A DNA stretch of 64,000 nucleotides from Sipunculus nudus (Eukaryota > Annelida > Sipuncula > Golfingiida > Sipunculidae). Under the pieces are notes generated by a model. The model was not told the DNA's origin. It ran no database searches and saw nothing but the letters and a program-made list of their open reading frames with translations. The DNA is taken from the NCBI GenBank assembly GCA_026874595.1, contig CM049306.1, positions 92,270,642 to 92,334,641 on the forward strand, read 5' to 3'. Made by a program: the position numbers and the translations under genes. Each line of letters starts with the position of its first letter. The stretch's first letter is position 1. Positions 47,586 through 58,559 of the stretch are shown piece after piece.

Positions 47586-50500
47586 AGCTCAGCTGACTAA
47601 AGTCATCTGAGCTATAGTCGTGGTCCATTGTCCGTCGTCTGTCCGTCTGTCCATAGATGTGGCATGTTTTGAAACCGTAAGACCTAGGAATAAAAAATTC
47701 GGCATAATGTTAGATGTCCCAAAGATCTCCTACCAAGCCGAAAACTGGGTCTTTGCGACTTCGTTCCTTTTAGAAATTAAGGAAAAACCTCAATTTTTTT
47801 TATTAAAAACCTATTTTTACACTTCAGGACTGCCTAATATAGAAACCACTCATCTGTTTTTCCTCATATTTACAATAATTATTCCTCTATATAGTTCTTA
47901 TGTACATGCAAGAAATTATGTCCTTATTATTGTATCCGCCAAAACGAAGTTTTGCGGATACTATGTTTTTGACTGGGTTCCGCCGCCGCCGCCGCTGCCG
48001 CCGCGTTCGTTTCCTGAGAACTCCTCTGAGACTACTGGACAGATTTTCCGAAACTTACACAAATTATCAGGTCACATGTGAACTGGTGCCTAACCAAGTG
48101 ACCTTGACCTCTGACCTTTCGTCTCTGCCCAGCGTCCGTTTGTGCGTCTGTTTCCACACATAAACCCATATATCTCGGGAACCGTTTGACCGATCCAGAA
48201 AATTTTTTACACAAATGTAGCCCTGGGATAGCTTTATAACATACACAACAAAAGGTGGCGCCACCTGCAACCATGTTTGCACAGTGTCCATCTGTTCATC
48301 TGCCTGGGGTTAAAATCACTCATATCTCTGCAGTGGTTTGACTAATTCACCTAAAATTAGGCATGCGTATACATCCTAGATAGCTTTCTCTATTTTATGA
48401 CAGGTGGCGCCACCTACATTCACGTTAACGCTCCACACATAAACCCATATATCTCTGGAACCGTTTGACCGATCCGGAAATTTTTTTTACACAAATGTAG
48501 CCCTGGGACAGCTTTATAACATACATAATAAAAGGTGGTGCCACCTGCAACCATGTTTGCATAGTGTCCATCTGTTCATCTGCCTGGGGTTAAAATCACT
48601 CATATCTCTGCAGTGGTTTGACTAATTCACCTAAAATTTGGCATGCGTATACATCCTACATAGCTTTCTCGATTTTATGACAGGTGGCGCCACCTACATT
48701 CACGTTAACGCTCCACACATAAACCCATATATCTCAGGAACCGTTTGACCGATCCGAAAAAAAAATGTTACACAAATATAGCCCTGGGAATGCTTTATAA
48801 CATACACAACAAAAGGTGGCGCCACCTGCAACCATGTTTGCGCAGTGTCCATTTGTTCATCTGCCTGGGGTTAAAATCACTCATATCTCTGCAGTGGTTT
48901 GACTAATTCACCTAAAAATTGGCATGCATATACATCCTAGATAGCTTTCTTGATTTTATGACAGGTGACGCCACCTACATTCACGTTAACCCTCCACACA
49001 TAAACCCATATATCTAGGGAACCTTTTAACCGATCCGGAAAAAAATTGTACACAAATGTAGCCCTGGGATAGCTTTATAACATACACAACAAAAGGTGGC
49101 GCCACCTGCAACCATGTTTGCACAGTGTCCATTTTTTCATCTGCCTGGGGTTAAAATCACTCATATCTCTGCAGTGGTTTGACTAATTCACCTAAAATTC
49201 GGCATGCGTGTACATCCTAGATAGCTTTCTTGATTTTATGACAGGTGATGCCACCTACATTCACGTTAACGCTGCAGACATCCAAGCTCATATCTCGGGA
49301 ACCGTTTGACCAATCAGGAAAAAATTTTTACACAAATGTAGCCCTTGGATAGTTTTATAACATACACAAAAATGGTGGCGCCACCTGCAGCCATTTTTAC
49401 ACAGCGTCCATCTGTTTGTCTGCCTTTGGTTAAAATCACTCATATCTCTGCAGTGGTTTGACCAAATTACCTGAAATTCAGCATGCTTATACATCCTGCA
49501 TAGCTTTCTTGATTTTATGACAGGTGGCGCCACCTACATTCACGTTCACGCTGTAGACATCCATTCTTATATCTCTGGACTCATTCAACCAATCAGGAAA
49601 TTTTTTTACACAAATGTAGCCCTTCGATAGCTTTATAACATACACAAAAATGGTGGCGCCACCTGCAGCCATTTTTGCACAGCGTCCATCTGTTTGTCTG
49701 CTGTGGGATAAAATCACTCATATCCCTGCAGTGGTTTGACTTTTCCACATGAAATTTTGCTTGTGTACATATCTTGGATAGTTTCAAATAACAGGTGGCG
49801 CCACCTACAATCATGTTTATGTGGCAGAGATCCATTCTAATATTTAACACATGTAACTCTTTATCCCCTTGCCACTCAATCCATGCCTTACTTCACCCGT
49901 CCTTCTCTGATTTTGGCGGATACACGTAGTCGCTTGTCGACTACCCGTATTCTAGTTTAATTTAAAAAGTTATGGGCCCAAACATAATGCTTTGTGTAAA
50001 AAATCAGGAAAGATCACTTAACACAAAATATGTTAAAGCTATAAACTTTTTTTCCAGTAATATAACTTTAATTAATCATAATTAAATTGTATACCCAAAA
50101 TTAGATCAAAATCTTTTAAATTTTTAAAATATTAACAAAAATAAAAAATTGGTACCTTAAATTTTGCCCAACTTTGACCATGGCACATTTTTTTATCTGT
50201 AAGTACTGTGGATTTAATTTTCACAGCATGTTTTTTAGCATTTTGTCTGTAAACACCAAAAATTTGAAACCAGTTGATCAAAAACTGTAGAGTTTATTCA
50301 AGTTTTCAAGCACCATGTAACATATTGTTTACATCAAGCAAGTGTCATGCAGTTTGCAAGTGCTCAGCTCACCAGCTTCAGCTCTCAGTTCCTAAAATTT
50401 GGCATGCAATTAGATGTCTAAAAAATCCCCTACCATGCCAAGAATTTGGTCACTAGGACTTAATACCTTTGAGATATTAAGTAAAAACGTCATTTTTCCA

Positions 50501-52197
50501 TTAAAAACCCATTGTTACACTTCAAGACTGCCTAATATCAAAACCACTGATCTGACTTTAATCATATATAATATACATATTTTTCTATACATTCTCTATG
50601 CACATGCCAGAAATGATGTCAGTATTGCGTAATTGTTTTAAGTTATGGGCCCAACATAATGAACTTTGTAAAAAATCAAGAAATATATTTACTCCCTTAA
50701 CAAGAGGATTGCTGAAGCTAGAGATTTTTTGTCAGGGATGTAACATTATTTAATCAAGATTCAATTGAATACCCAAAATTAGTTCTGAATTTTTCAAATT
50801 TTATAAGTTATTAGTATAAATATAAAATTAGTACCTTAAATTTTGCCCAACTTTGACCATGGCATGTTTGTTTCCTGTGAGCACTGTTGGTATAATTTTC
50901 ATATCATGCACACATAAAGATTTCAGCTTAGGAATTGGTCAAAACTTGTAGCTTTTATTAATGTTTTTATGAGACCATGTCAGACCTTGGCTCTCTGTAG
51001 CACCTCTTGAGTCACCTGTATGTTCACCTAGTTGAACTTTCAGCAAATTATGCATGCTTGAGGCGAGGCATAAAGTGGGGCTCCAGGCAGCTTATTATAT
51101 AATGGCCAGCCACAGTTGATCCAGGTGTCCAACCCAACTCATCTAGTAGTTTTAACCAACAACATAACAATAAACAATAAATTAATAAATTTTTATTGTG
51201 TTTTTAATAACAAATTAAAGAAAAATAGAAAAGAAATTTGTTAGTTGATAATAACAGGAAATTAACTTGCAGTTACCGATGATATAAGAATCTTGTATCG
51301 ATGGATAGAATGTCACGTATTCCAAATAACACCATGCAGTCACCTATGGTATTTTCCAGTTCAATTTTAATGATAAAAAAGTAAATATTATTATTCATTA
51401 CTAATCATTAGGGATCATATGAAGGAAATTAATGATAGACACAGATGCAGTTGATAATATTATTATCTAGATTCCTACTGTGTCTATAGTTAGTACATTG
51501 ATGTGAAATTAGTCCAAAATGAATATATTACATTTTTTTTTAAATATAAATAAAAGCCATAAACCAGGTACTTATGATCATTATTTAAATGTGTGAATTT
51601 TGTATATTCTGGATTCTCAACATCATTGTTTGGTGAAAACTGAATAAATACCAGACATGGTGCGAATACTTTGCAATTGTATTTAAACACGAATATGAAT
51701 ATGTACTCCATTATAAAATTTCTTTCATAAGAATGGGAATTCAGGTAAAAATGAAAGTATATGAATACCAGTGCAAATACTTTCAAAATGTATTAATGAA
51801 TGCATTCATGAATATATTCTTTAATATTATTTTAATAATCATTTCACTTATATTTTATTTGAAAAAAATCATACTATTCTCTTATTATTTTTAATAAAAA
51901 TTATATTTGGGACAATATTTTTAATTTTTTTAATAAATATTTAAACTCTTATATTATATGTTCTGCTTATAAGTTATATGGCCAAGTCAAAATCTGTGTG
52001 ACAATCACACTCCATTTGTTAATAAAATAAATGAAATTAATCCTCTTTCCTGTCTCCAAAGGTACTATTATAAGCTAAACAACAACTCATAATACAGCTT
52101 ATTTTTATTACCACATAAAACCAGCATGTGCCTCATTTCTAAATCATATTTTTTTATCATATATAACAGCTGAGCGCTGTGACCCATAGGTCCCTTG
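47586..52197 (+). mobile_element. F1-h: long F1-family element (4.6 kb) with nested F3-c
   Basis: It starts AGCTCAGCTGACTAAAGTCA after TTTTT; GTCCGTCGTCTGTCCGTCTG follows. The backbone matches F1-c: a first unit with F3-c inside, then a second unit from about 50400 without it. The 3' part (51250-52160) is AT-rich and matches F1-g inverted. The 3' end is CAGCTGAGCGCTGTGACCCA, TAGGTCCCTTG (ending 52197) before TTT. It is non-coding. Confidence 0.8.
47934..49955 (+). mobile_element. F3-c: longest F3 element, nested in F1-h
   Basis: The 5' hairpin GTATCCGCCAAAAC / GTTTTGCGGATAC is intact. A CCGCCGCCGCCGCTGCCGCC run lies at about 47981-48002. DR1 motif TGACCTCTGACCT is at 48105-48117. Palindromes are at 48254, 48403, 48534, 48683, 48815, 48964, 49095, 49244, 49374, 49523, 49652 and 49794, four of them with a single base change. 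The 3' end is GGCGGATAC, GTAGTCGCTTGTCGACTAC, CTAG (49952-49955) before TTT. F3-c has more dimer units than F3-a or F3-b, so copy number varies between insertions. Confidence 0.8.
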
Positions 52198-53945
52198 TTT
52201 GTGGCTTTGGCCACTATCACTGATTTTTGTGGGACTAGTAAAAATTCATGTAGGGTAAATATAAGCTAGTTGTCACTTGCCCCACTTGCAAAGTACTTTC
52301 AGACTTAAATGTAGATCCCTGTTACGGATACTGGTATTGGTATTTTTGTCATTCTTAGGGCAAGAGTCACCCACATATCTTTCCTGCATATGACCGCCAA
52401 TTTTAAAACTTTCCATACATCCACACCCAACCCACAACCCATCTAGATTAAATTTATGCTCCCCCCACCCCCACCTCAAAAATAATCCATATACAAGCAG
52501 TCAATAACATCTGGACTTACTACTTTTCATGTCATTTTGAATACATATTAGCATATTACGGGTTCTTATATAGTTCACACAGTTCCTGATAGATGGCACT
52601 GCAATAGCCCCATCAAGAAAAAATTAAAATTTCTCAGCATTTATGAGAAAGTATAGATATTGATCCCCCCTCCTCCCTTCTTTCTTAGGCTTTCTAAACA
52701 GTTCAAAACCAAAAATGGGCATTTCTGATATGTGATCAGTTGTGTGACAAATGTTGAGTGACACCACTGTCAGTTAATGATATAGATTCCATCTGTTTCA
52801 TGATATTTTAGGACAGTATATTATCCGGAAGAATTGATTATAATAGATTATACATTGTCAGTCCACCCAGGAGTTTTAGCCATTAGCCACCAGGGGCCTG
52901 ATTTATTACAAAGAAATAGAGAAGAACCTTTTACAAGCAGCAGTGTTTATGTTCCCTAAAGAAGGCACAATTTCCTGGTAAAACCTGTCACAACTTAATT
53001 ATCATCCTTAGTGAATAGTAGAGGACACCCATGAAATCTCTTCTTGTGTTTTATACCCACATTTTAAACTAGTTGAGAACATAACAGAGCTCTGTGGACA
53101 AAACATGATCAATTTTACGCCGTGGGTGGTGGACACAAAATCAACGTAATGGGGGACAGTGTAGGAGAACAATATTGGCTGTCCTGGGTTTTATATCTCA
53201 TCTGTTGTGAACAGAACAGATGCTGATCGTTTTAGTGATTGATGTGTGTTTTCTTGATGCACATTAAGTGGGTGATGCTTCAGTTTAGTTTTTTTGTGAG
53301 AACACAGTAGGCTTGCTGTTATGTAGTATATTTGCAACCTCACTCAGAGGAAAAGTGATATTATTTTTGCTTGTGCCAATGTGTGTGTGCTTGCAAGATA
53401 TCTGCATGGGGAAATATAATATGAATTTCAGTGAAATTGGGTCAGTTTTACCATACAGTTTTTTACAGGGACTTTGTGGGTAAATCTAGAACACATAAAT
53501 TCAACCTTATGGCAGATTGTTTACAAGAGGGCAGCATGAACGATAAAGACACTCAGTAGAACACATATTTCTGCCAAAGGAAAACAATATAAGTAATAGA
53601 TTAGCTTATTCATCCCTATCTGGACCAAACTTAAATGAGCCAGGTCTTCCTCATATCCTACCATTTCAAAAAGTTTATGTATATTGGTTATGTAGTTTAT
53701 GTGTAATTCTGCTTAAAAACAAACAAACCAACATACAGACAATAGTGAAAGCATAGCCTCCTTCGTGGGGTCATGATGTCTCATGCAAAAGTGTAGTTTA
53801 ATAACCATTGGGCATCTTTCTTTATGATGATATATTTTTTTTATGATGAAAGTTGCCACAAATGGCATTTGTCAAGTTTTCAGGAGAACAAAATCACAAC
53901 ATAGAAAATTTACATTTCTTGTTACAAATTTAATTTTCATTGCAG
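52198..53945. other. Intronic DNA up to the last ADISSP exon
   Basis: AT-rich unique-looking sequence with no element ends. It finishes in a pyrimidine-rich acceptor (TACATTTCTTGTTACAAATT, then TAATTTTCATTGCAG). Confidence 0.55.
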
Positions 53946-54046
53946 GAAAAGGCAAAGGCACACCGTCCCTCCGATCAGGAATCCACTGTATTGGCATTGA
54001 TGCTGATGAGGATTCTGAGGCCAGTGATTGGCAGGGATTCGACTGA
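53946..54046 (+). CDS. ADISSP: ADISSP (C20orf27/UPF0687) homologue, last coding exon
   Basis: After the acceptor ATTGCAG the exon contributes GA to a split Gly codon, then 32 codons and TGA (54044-54046). The peptide is KGKGTPSLRSGIHCIGIDAD, EDSEASDWQGFD. The family C-terminus has the same pattern: GTP, then xxDG/SGxxCxG, an acidic stretch, DSExSDWxGFD-stop. Family identity is secure; the biological role in this organism is unknown. Phase and reading frame agree with the exon at 10472-10600, 43 kb upstream. This exon alone would be missed by gene callers that cap intron length. Confidence 0.92.
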
Positions 54047-55682
54047 TGAATATGCATGAAGATCAACCCAGGATGGTGATTGGCAGGACTTGATGAATGA
54101 ACAGACAAGAAGTGATAACAGAAGTATATATCAAAGCAGTGAAAAATCAGGGATTTTTAGAGTAAAATTGTGTGAATTTTACTAGAATTGTGTAGGACTC
54201 TTGAATGAGTTTGTGTTCTTATCCAAACTCACATGATCCATATTTTTAATCATACACATAAGACTAAAACATTTTCACCAGATGTCCTCTTGTCATTTTA
54301 ATTGAAGCTTACACTTATGTATTATATCATAGACAGCTTATTTATTCCTTTTTTATGAGGATTTACACATAAATATGGGAAAGAGGCCCAGGAGATGAAG
54401 TCAGATGTGCCCCTAATTGTTTCATTCAGGTGATAAAAGATTTTAGTTTAGTGATAGTAAAAACTGTCAGGTTATAGATCTCCTCAGAAGATATTCATAT
54501 CCTCAGTGTACAAGCATACCTGTAAAGTTTGCTTTTGAATTAGGGCTGTGAACTGTAATTAAATTTAATAGATCAGTCCAGCAATGTTTTTATGTTTAAA
54601 TTGGTCATAATGAATAGAGTGGTATTCCTATTGCAAAACAGTTATAACTAGATATATGCATTCTCAGGAATGCAAGCCTCTATCATTTGTTTGCATTCAC
54701 TTATTTAGCCCTTATTCCCAGGTACATTTGTGCATTAATGACTGCATTCGTGAATATGACTTCATGACCTTCCTCAATCCGGATCATGTTCTGGATCAAC
54801 AACAAAGTTTAATATATTCTTCCTAGGCCCATTCAAGAAATCCCCTGAAAATTTCATAAGATTTCCTTCATGATTGTGTAAGTTATGTTGTGAACAAACA
54901 CACACATACACAAATGGGGGATTAACATCTACTCTCCTAATGGAGGCAGTTAAAGTTCAGCTTAATCATCTGTGTATCTGTCTGAATTGAAAAAAAAAAT
55001 AAAGAAAAAAAGCAGTTCTGTCAGTACTCAGCATTGACAGTGGTATTCGGCCTCCACTGATGGCTTGAAATAAAGTAAAAGAACATTTTCATGAGAGTCT
55101 TTATCTTATACCATCTGTTCCATGGTTATTTATAACCCAGAGGTCTCTGTGTCTATATTTTCCCCACTATGATATACATTTTAAGAGTTCATGAAACTCC
55201 CTTATTTTATCATTTATAATCTTGAAATACAATGGAATATTTTTGTGATTCTTATTAAATAAAATTCTTTAAAAAATATGAAACAAATATTAATGGAATA
55301 ATAATTCACAATTTATACATTGTCCAAAATTTTTACTGTTAAGCTGTGAGGACAGAGGCACAGTTCTGCACAACTGAGCTAGGCCTGGATGTCAGAGATT
55401 AAAAATTAAGATATCTGATTTTAGTGTCTTTGCATTTTCCACTTGATTTTATCATGTAATATGCGAGAGTGTTTATTCCTGATGACACTTTACAGTGTTC
55501 ATGTAAACATATTTGGGCATTTAGTGATTTATTTTAAAAAATCAGTGGATTGAAGTTAATATTGATGATTAATTTGTGAAATTCTAATGTTTCATTGTGT
55601 TCTCATTTTTTTTTTACGAAATGCTGTTATATAACATTTGAGTATTGCAGATTGTACAATTACGTAATAATGTATAAATAAA
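54047..55682 (+). other. ADISSP: Probable ADISSP 3' UTR region with candidate poly(A) signals
   Basis: AATAAA hexamers downstream of the stop are at 54998-55003 (in an A-rich run), 55069-55074 and 55677-55682. Which is used cannot be told from sequence. No open frame of note occurs here. Confidence 0.45.
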
Positions 55683-56477
55683 ACTCAAGTTATTAATAAA
55701 AATGTGGAAAAAGACGAAGCAATCACACAGGTACTTTATCTGATGTATTATGATTATAACTATTCTGTCAAGTATATTGACACGCCATCAAGTGCATGCT
55801 TGAGAAAGGACAGACAAAAAACACCAGAGAGTGTTGACAGATACAGGGAAACCTCCCTATATGGACTCTTCCCTGATATAGCCACCTCTCTGTTACGAAC
55901 ACACGATGTGGTTCTGTGGTATGCTGGTTCAGAGATCTGTAACTTCTCTAATACAGGCACCTCTCTTAGTGATAAAACCCAGGGCCTGCCAGTGTCCATA
56001 CATGTACTTTGCTACTTCCACCATACTGTGTAATTAAAATATCAGATACCACAGTCAGTACTTTAATATGGATTGTGTTGTAAACAAAGCATAAAAGAAT
56101 GATTGGAAAGGCTCTACAGTGTCCTTCAGGCAGTCATTAGCTCACTGAAGATAGGTTTTGTGGATATGGCAGGTAGAGTACCTAGTAGTGAGCAGATGGA
56201 CAAACCAACGGTTAAACAAAGAGACACAGCTAGGCTGAAACATAACCTCCCTGGCAGATGCAAATATTCCATGCCCACAAGTGTTACAGCAGTAAACTAT
56301 TTTACAGTTAAGAAAATGTGTTTTACCCAAGCAGCCTTTTAAAATGTTTTTATTCAACTGGTGTTATTCATAAGTTATTCTGTGTTATTTTTAAATACTG
56401 TGGTTGGCTGCATATTCATGAAGCTGTCAAAATTGTTTTAAGGGTCTTAAATATGAAACCTTGGTGCATGATACAGA

Positions 56478-56480
<3 letters not shown>
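55683..56480. other. Intergenic DNA with a fragment of a MITE-related repeat
   Basis: Around 55846-55980, GGAAACCTCCCTATATGGAC and ATAGCCACCTCT resemble the GAAACC/GACCACC words of the short MITE at 19132-19296. No complete ends are present. The open frames in both strands here are chance readings of that repeat. Confidence 0.4.

Positions 56481-56572
<92 letters not shown>
56481..56572. repeat. (AT)n microsatellite, 46 repeats
   Basis: An uninterrupted AT dinucleotide run of 92 bp. It produces a long Ile-Tyr open frame that is not a gene. Confidence 0.98.
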
Positions 56573-56575
<3 letters not shown>

Positions 56576-57636
56576 TCTGATGTTGTAAGTTGTTTCCAGG
56601 AGTATTTGTAGATTTTGTTCATAATTCAGTATTATATAATGACATTTTGTCAGAGTGATCCAAGCATAATTGTAGACCCCTGCTTTGTTCAGATAAACCT
56701 GTTATCTGTCTGTGTTCAATTTACCTTTAACTGTGAAGAGCACTGTCCAGTTTGTCACATGACTGAACAAATTTATGGTTTATTTAATTTTAATTCCAAA
56801 TAGTAGCAAGACGGTCTGGATATACATGTATTATCTAATACTTGGTATTATTTATCAGGACTTTATTAGGATGTCAGCCACCAAGGATAATAATATTAAT
56901 GTGTGTTGAAACCAAAACTTTTTACCAACTTAAAAGTTTTGAACAACTAACAAAATTTAAAAAAAAATCAAATTTTCCAAACTATTCCAGTGATATTAAG
57001 TTTTGTGATTAGAAGATAATAGCAAAAGAAGAGAATGCAAATATATTTAGTCTTATAAAAGTAGTGGGTATTATATATGTTAGGTATTATGTGTATCACA
57101 TTTATACTTTGGGGTTTGTTTTCCTCCATTTCATACAAGCTGTTTATTATATATATGAGACGGTATTTATGATATTTAATATTTAAGCACATGATTGCCT
57201 TGTTTGTTATGCCCACTGTACATTCCACATTACTAAATTGCTTTTGCCCACCGTATTACAGAATACCACCAACCAGTTTCACTAAATATTTCTGGATAAT
57301 AAAAATTTCAAATATTTCCAATTTGTATGGTTAACCTCAGAATATCTTTTCATCATCTGATGACCCTTTATTCATTAAAAAAGCACAAATGTTTCTTAAA
57401 TTTGCAAATTTATAAGTTCTGACTTTTAAAAATATGCATTTTTATTTTGGTAAAAATGTTGTATGTTATCTCATTTTGATGTAGATGGGCCAAATATATA
57501 TCATATGCAGTTGGGAGAAACTTTTCAAGACTGAGACTCAAGAGATCATGTAGTTTTAATGTTCTCAGTCTCATACATAGACATCTGTTGAATAAGGATA
57601 TTAAAATCAGTTTCTAAAAATACTGATTTAATTTTA
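56573..57636. other. Intergenic DNA, no gene recognised
   Basis: AT-rich sequence; nothing recognisable. Confidence 0.5.
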
Positions 57637-57829
57637 TATAGCGAAACCTCACAAAGACCACCTCAGTGTATCAACCACCTTAAAATAACAACCATGTTTT
57701 TATAGTCCCAGGTGTTTTTGCTCTTGATATCATACAATGTAAGGACAAACGTACGACGACAACCTCAGAAATGCACACACTTAATCGAGGTCCCGTTGGT
57801 TGTCATCATTTTAAGGTTGTACTGTTATA
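57637..57829. mobile_element. Diverged copy of the short GAAACC MITE
   Basis: The left end TATAGCGAAACCTCAC with AAAGACCACCTCAG is answered on the right by TTTTAAGGTTGTACTGTTATA. The layout matches 19132-19296 but the TIRs are more decayed. Confidence 0.5.
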
Positions 57830-58136
57830 TCATATTAGTTTGTAGCCAAACCTGTTGATGAAACCAGTGATGTGATTAAGTTGGGCCAAGGCACCAAAAT
57901 CTTGTGAGCAAGATTACCCAAGAGCAAAATTGCCTTGCATCATTTGAGGTAGCTGCACTTTTTATGTTTGGGTTTATGTATTTGGATACAAGAACCTGTT
58001 ATTGTGTCTGCAGAGGCAGAGTTGTTGGCATTGGTTGTCTTAAAGTTGTGCTTATATCATGGCTAATGTATCATAAGCCTTTATTGTGTTGATATGTGGT
58101 AGTTCATATATTTGTTTATTGTGAACCCTTCTGGGT

Positions 58137-58559
58137 CAAGTTATCTTCCTATAAGCAAACAGTCTCATTCCCTTGCAAGAAACCTTGCTCAAAATGCTGC
58201 CCAGCTATCTATTTCATGAATTTTGCGCAAGGCAGTTGAACTAATCAGGTGACTCAAGTATGCAGATTGCTCACAGTACACAGCCAATGAAACATCTGTT
58301 GCTACTTTTAGATCAAAAGTCTTGCAGTGTTGAACATCATAAAAAATATGACCAATCATATAAAGCCTTGTAAACATTAAGTTTCCAGTGGATCTGCACT
58401 TATGGATACTGGGTGTATTACATTGGATTAGATTGGTCATGTTTTTTTTTTCCTGATCATATGTGAGCTTATACAAAAGTTAACTAGTTTGGTGGCCTTT
58501 TGGAGCAAGACTTCCCAGTGATGGAGTGAGATAACTTGCTTATAGGAAGATGAGTTATC
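58137..58559. mobile_element. MITE-like element with ~65-bp terminal inverted repeats
   Basis: The left end reads CAAGTTATCTTCCTATAAGCAA, with CTTGCTCAAAATGCTGCC further in. Inverted at the right end are ATAACTCATCTTCCTATAAGCAA and CTTGCTCCAAAAGGCCACC. About 290 bp of non-coding sequence lies between the arms. The superfamily is unassigned. Confidence 0.75.

Larger units (their letters stand above)
10601..53945 (+). other. ADISSP: ADISSP intron, 43,345 bp, phase 1
   Basis: The donor is G|GTGAGTATT at 10600/10601 and the acceptor is TTTAATTTTCATTGCAG|G at 53945/53946. The split codon is G|GA (Gly), and the reading frame is uninterrupted across the join. The intron carries most of the mobile DNA of the window: F1, F2, F3 and F5 elements, two TIR elements over 1.7 kb, and a 41-bp minisatellite. 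No intronic exon of this or another gene could be recognised. Confidence 0.85.

Noticed and set aside
47981-48002. CCG-rich run as a possible CpG island or coding Pro/Arg tract
   Set aside because: It lies at a fixed position in the F3 element (also at 24958-24972 and 34027-34042) and is a local trinucleotide expansion.
56318-56611. 97-residue open frame with a long Ile-Tyr run
   Set aside because: It is a reading of the (AT)n microsatellite at 56481-56572; no domain or splice context.
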